Assembly: GCA_032191485.1 (NCBI GenBank)
Contig: JAVDOI010000008.1
Span: 22,864,549 to 22,928,548, forward strand
Source of the DNA: Leptoclinus maculatus
Taxonomy: Eukaryota; Chordata; Actinopteri; Perciformes; Stichaeidae
Direction of reading: 5' to 3'
DNA: 64,000 bases
The notes beneath the pieces are model-generated. The model was not told the DNA's origin and searched no databases. It worked only from the letters and a program-made list of their open reading frames with translations. This document shows positions 57,305 through 64,000 of this stretch, one piece after another. A program made the position numbers and the translations under genes. Position 1 is the stretch's first letter. Every line of letters starts with the position of its first letter.

Positions 57305-58560
57305 TGAAACAAAACACAGTATTTTTTCTCTTTTTTCTCTTTGGAGACATTTTATTTTTTTAAGTCATATGTTGCCTCACACACCCACACACAGAATAAG
57401 TGCTCAGTGAAACTCAGTGCAGTGTCGTCACTTGGCATGTGAAGGGGGCACAGTCCAGTGGCTCTGTTTTTAAGCCAGCTAGCTGTGCTGCTGCTGCCTG
57501 GCCCGAGAAGCCTGAACTTCTGCTTCTACGTATTGCATTTCCTCAGCCGTTGACCCTGGCTCATAAAAACACACTTTGATCCCAGCAGCATGATACAGAA
57601 TGTGAAATAAAGAGTGTGATCTCTAGTAAGTCCTCTCGGCTTTTAGAAGTGTCTTCTCTACTGCCAGCAGCTGACTGATGCCCTCTGTCTTCCCTGAGGA
57701 GGTGCTCAGACAACTCTCCCGGTGGTTCATCTGCCGAAATCAGACAACATCAATACATGGTGGAACAAAAATGCTTGCTGTTACACCCCCTATTTTAATA
57801 TCCATTATGTAATATCCACAATACTTCCAGTGAGAACACTGGAAGTATTGTGGATATTACAGACTGACTGGCACTTTGAATTTTAAAATATTTACCAATG
57901 GACATAAAAATTGGCATTAAGTGTAGTCCAGGGTTTTGGACATCATAACTTGACATTTTGGTCTGGTGACAGAGTTGCGATTCGCTTCCAGAGGTGAGGT
58001 AAATTCAGTTAGTGCTTGTGTGTAGGGTTCAACTTTGGTGAACTTTGACACACACCATTGTTCAAATTCAAAAAACTCCATGGTTACCTTTGAGAGAACT
58101 AAGAGATTTGAAGTGGCCTAAATGTAGGACTGTCATAGATGTTGCGTCATATCATTTTTGCAGTATCTGTAACCATCTTCTGAATGAGGAGCAAAGCTCA
58201 TACAGCTATTTAAATATCTGCTTTGCCACAAAGGGAACTAGCCACAAACAACAGTAGCCGCTGAACTACCTTTATTCAGTGATGCCTACTTCACACTACA
58301 AGACTTTAACTCTAATTTTCCAAGTGCCAATGGTTTTTGGAGCTCCCAACAAAAGCCCCGGATCAGATGCAAATCTATGTGTGAACTGTTCCAAGACTCA
58401 AGCCGAGAGGCTCCCCAATGCATCATAGACACGTCCCAGATATCTAGCATGCTAAATATCTGGATCTGGATGAGAGCACAAGACGCTGGTTGAGGGGAAA
58501 CCTGGCGCGCTATGTGTTGCGTTCGTTCAAATGCCTTCTGGTGTGTCCGGCCTTTGTTAC
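57305..58560. other. Non-coding stretch holding a perfect hairpin
   Basis: No gene recognised. The one clear structure is the 52-bp perfect palindrome at 57809-57860. Confidence 0.45.
57809..57860. repeat. Perfect 24-bp inverted repeat, 4-nt loop
   Basis: Left arm 57809-57832 (GTAATATCCACAATACTTCC plus AGTG) and right arm 57837-57860 are exact reverse complements around AGAA. With no mismatches it must be recent or maintained. Confidence 0.95.
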
Positions 58561-58567
58561 ATATAAA

Positions 58568-59628
58568 CAGTGGTGGGCCTTCAGGGCCTGCAAGCCCTTC
58601 TTTGCTGGCCTAAACAGAATCACAAAGTTATAGCTATTTTATAATTTAATAATTTTTTTTAAATACACTACATGTATTGTAATTTATAAAAATATTTTTC
58701 CCATTATCTTATTTTCTCATTGCACAGCTCCTGTCTTCCTCAGTTGCTCTGCTTCCAGTGCAGCTTGTTTTAAGTAGAGCTTTTATCCAATCAGATTTCA
58801 CCTCTATGTCTCTAGGTAAGAAGAGAGGCCCGAGGCCTGCAGACTCACAAGTGAATCCCTTTGCAGTTTAAATGAATGGGGACGATATTGTTGATTGTCA
58901 TAGTCTTCAACCAATCAGATCTTTAGTTTGACATGTTGGGCGTTTTCTTTGACGTGCCAGAGCCTGCTAGCTGGCCTACAAGTACGTCAGCATTAACGGG
59001 CAGCTCAGTTTTCAGGTGCAGCTCTGCGATTGGTCAGTGCGCGAGCATGTGACTATTGTGAAACGAACTTAAAGTAGCCATCAGAGGCTTAGTCAGAGTA
59101 GTAAGAGTTCAAATTGAAAGATATGGAAGAAATTATGAAATTTTTTGCATTTTGCTTGGTGTAGATTTTTTTTTTTTACCTAGCTTTGTTTTGGCTCAAT
59201 GGCTGAAGGAGGAGAAACGGATTTGTGAGTTGGGATTTAACCGTGGGATTAAACTCTTTGTCAACAAAGAAAGGAAGATGGAGTTTGTCTTTAAGTGAAC
59301 AGCATTTGGTAGGTCAACTGTGTTTGTTTTTTTACATCTAATATCTGAATGACCCGTGCCCTCGAGTGTGTAGCAGAATGCGTGTTGCTGCTGCTGTTTT
59401 CCCATTAAGCTAGTTTAGCGTAGCCTCGTGCGGTCCCTCAGCTGTTTTTTGTTGTGTTTTTTTTTGTTCCGGTTCAGAGGTCACACAGCCAGTTGTCTCC
59501 TAAGTGAGCGCAGAAAACATTAGATTTCCTACAATTTAAGCTGTGGCGCCATCATGAGGTTATTAGGAGGTGTTTCAGCTGCAGGACAGCAGTGAAGGCC
59601 CAGGTATAAAATGCATGGCCCGCCACTG
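58568..59628 (+). mobile_element. hAT element (family 1, copy 2), internally deleted
   Basis: Same ends as 33925-35622 (CAGTGGTGGGCC ... GGCCCGCCACTG), with a perfect 8-bp target duplication CATATAAA (58560-58567 and 59629-59636). At 1061 bp it is shorter than copy 1 because most of the zinc-finger ORF is missing, but it keeps a 5' region (58930-59198) that copy 1 lacks. Confidence 0.93.
59199..59298 (+). pseudogene. Remnant of the family-1 hAT zinc-finger ORF
   Basis: Starts MAEGGETDL, matching the start in copy 1, then hits a stop at the deletion point. After about 20 bases the end of the ORF resumes in another frame as KLFVNKERKMEFVFK and a TGA at 59296-59298. All zinc-finger residues are deleted. 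Confidence 0.8.
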
Positions 59629-59769
59629 CATATAAATCATATAAAAAAATAGGGTGTTCATGTATGAATGAAGCAAAAAAAAAAAAGATATATTGTGTTA
59701 ATTAGTTTGCTTTACAGGAGCTGGTATGCTCACTAGTTACCTTTTAACAGAGCCAGGCTAGGTATTTCC

Positions 59770-59945
59770 CCCTGTTTCTAGTCTTAATGCTAAGCTAAGC
59801 TAGCTGGCTGCTGGTGCTAGCTTCATATTTAGTGTATGCCTAGATATATGAATATGGTATACATTTTTGCATTTAACTATTGGCAAGAAAGTCAATTTTT
59901 GTATTGTATTTTCCAAAATGTTGAACAAATGCTTTTATTTGTCAT
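59770..59945 (+). repeat. Teleost repeat with 'atgctaagctaagcta' core, copy 2
   Basis: 'tgctaagctaagctagctgg', 'gcttcatattta' and 'ggcaagaaagtcaat' with 'ccaaaatgttgaac' follow the order of a common fish repeat. The hAT element at 59959 lies just beyond its end. Confidence 0.6.
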
Positions 59946-59958
59946 CTTTAGTATTTAC

Positions 59959-61200
59959 TAGGGGTGTAACGATACGCGTATTCGTATTGAACCGTTCGGT
60001 ACGAGGCTCACGGTTCGGTACGCATGACGAACCGAACAATACGTTCATACTAGTGCATTTGGAAATGCAGAAGCTTAAATTGTGGGATATATTATGTTTT
60101 CGGTGGAGCCACTGTTCTCAAACTGGCAACACACATGACGTAACGGACAGCGTGCTCTCTGACACGCCCACCAACAAAGAAACACTTCCTACTCCAGTCG
60201 GGCACTTTGCGCTGTGAGACACGCTACACGAAGCTAACGTTAGCTCGGTGCAACATGGCTAGTAATAGACCAGGAATAAAAGATCCTCCAACGGCCTACA
60301 GGTCTGGTGTTTGGAGCCACTTTGGTTTCTCTGTGAACTATGAGGGCGATGGTGAGAGAGTGGTGGATAAAAAAACAACGCGATCAACAAGCGATCACCA
60401 CGGCGGTTGGTACACTTATAGCCGCGGACATGAGACCCGACTCTGTAGTGTAAAACGCTTTATGAACCTGCTGAATGTTATTGAGCCCGTTACACGCCAG
60501 CAGCTGCGTGCCGGTGCTGTTGAAGCGGACGCTCATGGCGCTCTGCAGGGACATGCTGCCTCCGTAACGGAGCAATGAGAAGAGAAGGAGAGAGAACGTA
60601 TTAAGAGCCGGGTGAGACGTGTCTGCAACAATGAATTAACATTAAAAACACTATGGAAGCTACGGTTGAACGTAATAGTCCAAATAGAAATGCATACATT
60701 AAATAATGTAACAGTATAACCCTGCCCTCCCTCCTCCCACTGGTTGGTCCTTGTACTGTCTTTGTCTGTCATGGAAAATATATCATAAAATCACAATGAA
60801 CAAAAGGAAAACTTGGTAGTAAATTGAGGGACTTTCTAAGTAGTAACTGTAAGATGAAGAGCCACGTTCACTAGGTGTAGTTCCATCATTGTTCATACTA
60901 AAATTATGATGGAGAAGATGTAAGTAACAATACTACATTAACGTTACATTTTTTAAGGAGCAGTTTTTGTTTTTTATGCTTATGTGTTGCTAAGAAGACA
61001 CCCCAGAAGATGGGTCACTGAAGTCAAAGAATAGCTTCATGATGTTAGTTTTAATGAATAAATATATTTTAAAATCAAGTACGTTTCTCTGGCATTTATA
61101 GTTTTCTACTGTATTGAAAACGTACCGAAACGTACCGAACCGTGGCACCACTGTACCGTACCGAACCGAACCGTGACTTTTGTGAACCGTTACACCCCTA
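59959..61200 (+). mobile_element. hAT element (family 2), 1242 bp, internally deleted
   Basis: Begins TAGGGGTGTAACG and ends CGTTACACCCCTA (right end also reads AACCGTTACACC). Perfect 8-bp target duplication GTATTTAC at 59951-59958 and 61201-61208. Both ends are rich in ACCGAAC and GTACC words, likely subterminal transposase sites. It contains a transposase N-terminal remnant. Confidence 0.93.
60255..60578 (+). pseudogene. hAT family-2 transposase remnant, BED-finger start
   Basis: Opens MASNRPGIKDPPTAYRSGVW and continues SHFGFSVNYEGDGERVVDKKTT, the first half of a BED-type finger. The sequence then leaves the finger before its first cysteine, so the zinc site is lost. Later DNA (60430-60510) resembles, with a frame shift, a part of the transposase further along (DMRP, then FMNLLNVIEP), implying an internal deletion. 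The rest of the catalytic domain is absent. It is expected to be inactive. Confidence 0.7.
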
Positions 61201-61209
61201 GTATTTACC

Positions 61210-61885
61210 TATTTCAGTATTTGGCACATTGGCTAATGATCACATATTCAAACCTGTTTTCTATTTCTAAATCATTTAGATGTAATAATAAATGTTTTGT
61301 CTTACTCCTTTGTTCCTATTGAGGGTCACACTATTTTCTATATACACATTTACATGTGTGTATAATATTAGGGGTAATATAGGATTATTTCTTCATACTT
61401 TGTTTTAAGAATACAGTCAGCAGTACTAGAGTATACAATCAAACTGCTTCTTCACCTCCACTTATCTTCACATCTTTATGGTTCAACCAGTCAGGCTACA
61501 GCACCATTCACATGTCTTCCCCCCCCCCACACTTTCCTTTTGTCCCTATCTCCCATCTCTGTCCTTTGCTGAGCTGGTGATTTTGTAAGCGTAAAATCCC
61601 CGATAAAGACAGCAGTAAAAAGCCTTACTTGCTTCTGGTGAGAGCAGTAGAAAATGTGCTTGCGCTGCTGGGTTTGGACAAAATCTATTTAGCTTCTCTG
61701 AGCTTCCTCAATTGTCCATTATATTGCAGTGCATTTGATGATTTAGCTCTATTTAAACAGAATATTTACTTTATCAGATTGTTTGACCCTGTCACTTAGG
61801 CTGCTTTACTAACTCATTTGACTACTTTGATAACAAAACAGGGAGGCTAATGTGGTTGATTTCCCACTCTGAAGTTTGATTTTAT
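61210..61885. other. Non-coding stretch, nothing recognised
   Basis: No coding signature. A C-run lies near 61520. Confidence 0.4.
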
Positions 61886-61889
61886 ACAT

Positions 61890-62475
61890 TCAGTGCACAG
61901 CTCATTCCACCAAGGTGCGCCACAGGAAGACATTCCTGCCTCTGGCCATCAAACTTTTCAACTGGCGGACACTCTGAATCAATAGACTGGCCCTTGGACT
62001 TATTTCACCCCATCATTTCTGACTACTCTTATGTGCAACAATGATTAAACTTACAATAACTTGTACAATAATTCAACTGTGCAATACTCTGCCATTAATG
62101 CTGCATATAAACAGTATTTCAGCATATATTCTCATGTAATTGTTATTTATACTATTCTTGCATTTATATGTAACACACTGATAGCCTTCTAAGCATTTTG
62201 TATTCCTGTGTTTACGCTGTGTTTGTATGTTGTGTGTGTTTGATTCACATATTTGCACATATTTCTTGGTATTTACTTGTATTCTCTGGATATATTGTTT
62301 TTTATATTGCAGCATCACATAATTCACATTTTATTTTACATAGTCCTTTATGTACATTTTGCATAGTCCTTTTTAAAAATCTTTTCTTAGATTTCTTCAT
62401 GCTTACAAATAAGAGCAAGTGTAACTCAAGATTTTCCTCTTGGGGATCAATAAACTATTTCCGATTCTGATATTA
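61890..62475 (+). pseudogene. LINE 3' end (CR1/Rex-like)
   Basis: At 61899-61976 a frame reads HSTKVRHRKTFLPLAIKLFN before a stop, the usual C-terminus of several fish LINE ORF2 proteins. The 3' UTR ends 'cttggggatcaataaactatt' and 'ccgattctgat', the tail style of such LINEs. The rest of ORF2 is missing. Confidence 0.7.
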
Positions 62476-62479
62476 TGTT

Positions 62480-64000
62480 TGGTGTTTATTCTGACGTAAT
62501 TCTCTGTGTCTTCTTCCTCCCTCCTCCTTCTTTATAAACTGACCTCATTGTCTATTCTGTGTCATTTCAGACCAACCGACCAGTTAATCAGGCCTTCCTG
62601 CCTCTTGAACTCTTAACTCTCAGACCATTGTCAATGTGTCACTACGCTCCATGCTTGCCTCCCCTTCCTGATTCATTGACCCACTTGAAGCCAATGTTAA
62701 AAGAGTAACATTGGCTTCAGTCCCATTGAAACCATTCATCTTAATATGGCTCTCTTCCACCTAGGTTCACCAACCCAACTCTCCCATCAAATCACACAAG
62801 TGTCCTATTTTTCTTTTCTCCAGTTGCAGTTGAAAAGAATGCTTGTTTTCTTGACTGGAAAAGGTGGATGCATGGAATTACTGAGCAACAGATGGGATGT
62901 GTTTTTTTGTTTATGCCTGTGTCCTCCTTTGTATATGTACATACTGGTTTGGTTGTTGTAGCAAAAGACATTTCTTCCTGTTATTTCCTCTTCCTCCGTC
63001 TCCTGCCTCAACAGCTCATTGATTGCTCCCGAAACAGAATTGCATTCGTGGGAAGGCGAAGCTGTTCCTTGAAAGACACAAGTATAAAATCGTTAATGAC
63101 CAGCTTAACAACAAAGATTGTGGGTCATACAATGTCATGTACCACAGACCTCTCAGACTGAAAAACATCAGCTGCAGGTAGAAAAATAAGACGAACTGAT
63201 CCAATGACTTCAAATAAATGAAGGTACGGCAGCACTCTATAACCTCACCCTTTACATTGTGGAGGCACATTTTAAGCTAGCCGAGAATGTGTAATACTAT
63301 GCAACAATGTTGTGATGAATGGTGATGATAAGAAAAGGTCCCCAGTTCTCAACGCTTTTATTTGCAGATTTGGAAAACGGCAGCCAGTGGCCACAGGCAG
63401 AGGGGAAGGGTCAGAGAGGATGGCAGGAGGAGAGAGGGAGTGTGCAACTGGAGGTGCACTTGAGTCAAAAAGGAGTGGCAGAGTTGAGAGAGGAAAAGGA
63501 GGCGAGGGAGACAGAGGAGAGGGGAGAGAAAAAATCAATAAAGTCATCAAACATGCATTGCGCACTGAAATGACTTCTTAAGTCCCATCAGGAAAGCGAG
63601 TGGGAGATGAAATGCAGTCGGGAACCTGGACACCGACTTCTATGTGTCCTTCAACTGACTCAATCACTGAGCTAACCTGCTCACAGCAAAGCAGAGCACA
63701 CTGCAGGGACTCACGCCTCCTCTCATTTCTTCTACAACTGTCTTCTCTCATTTGCAGTCTTTTAACTTGAATCATAAATTGATCTCGCTCCATTCATCAG
63801 GTTTTGAAAATCTTCTTTTTTGTTTTTTTCATTTGTCATGGAATGGTGTTGTTCTAGTACTTTGGTTTTTACTAGGCTTACCACAGACCTGTGGATTGCT
63901 GCCCATATTTTTTTCTGTGACGACGCAAACATGCAAGCTAGTATTCCATTATTATTCCAAATGTGACAATATTTCGAATTTGATACGGATACATGTAAAC
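62480..64000. other. Non-coding stretch at the right edge
   Basis: A 14-bp inverted repeat (62686-62699 with 62706-62719) and a purine-rich stretch (63390-63545). Overlapping frames on both strands at 63272-63581 reflect the purine bias; no domain is seen. Confidence 0.4.

Noticed and set aside
57809..57860. Hairpin as microRNA gene
   Set aside because: Loop of four bases and perfect pairing do not fit a typical animal precursor; kept only as a structural finding.
63272..63581. Overlapping frames on both strands
   Set aside because: Purine-rich low-complexity sequence explains them.

Overview
The window looks like non-coding DNA (intergenic or a very large intron) from a teleost fish. Evidence: AT-rich background, vertebrate-style GT and AT microsatellites, and a typical fish mixture of transposable elements: a sushi-like Ty3/gypsy element with a chromodomain, L2/Maui-type LINEs whose ORF1 encodes an esterase, a vertebrate L1, several hAT families, short TIR elements and a V-SINE-like fragment. 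No rRNA, tRNA, CRISPR or bacterial-type operon is seen. No complete host protein-coding gene is recognisable; one short splice-bounded open segment (42888-42954) is the best candidate for a host exon.

Layout. 1-5640: unique or degenerate repeat sequence, with a possible LINE endonuclease remnant near 1.7-1.95 kb. 5648-10842: a structurally complete LTR retrotransposon (405-bp LTRs differing at 4 sites, 5-bp target duplication, gag, one long pol). Its primer-binding site is an exact 11-nt complement of a segment inside its own LTR placed about 31 bp after a TATA-like sequence, the signature of self-primed Tf1/sushi elements. The copy carries a stop in gag and a changed protease active-site triad. 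12-22 kb: L2 remnants, a 125-bp TG microsatellite, a TIR element (14051-14664), an unusual CpG-rich foldback element (15562-16473) with a TATA box and a small lysine-rich ORF, then a hAT 5' end abutting a retroelement C-terminal remnant (18.8-19.9 kb). 22-33.9 kb: mostly unannotatable, with one 857-bp TA-flanked MITE.

33.9-44.7 kb: a hAT element with an 8-bp target duplication and a TTF-type zinc-finger ORF, a 5'-truncated L1 with a 14-bp target duplication inside an older repeat, a LINE 3' end with a 200-bp tandem duplication, a hAT 5' end, the candidate exon and an L2 fragment. 49.1-54.0 kb: a nearly full-length but decayed L2/Maui-type LINE on the minus strand, with a second 3' tail beside it. 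54-64 kb: a V-SINE-like piece, a degenerate tandem repeat, a perfect 24-bp hairpin, a second copy of the 33.9-kb hAT family with an internal deletion and a perfect 8-bp target duplication, another hAT derivative with a BED-finger start, and another LINE 3' end.

The genes form no host pathway. What can be read is a history of insertions, internal deletions and exchanges among mobile elements. The points most worth checking are the self-priming signature, the foldback element with its own promoter and ORF, the apparent exchange between two hAT families at 35.4-35.5 kb, and the candidate exon.
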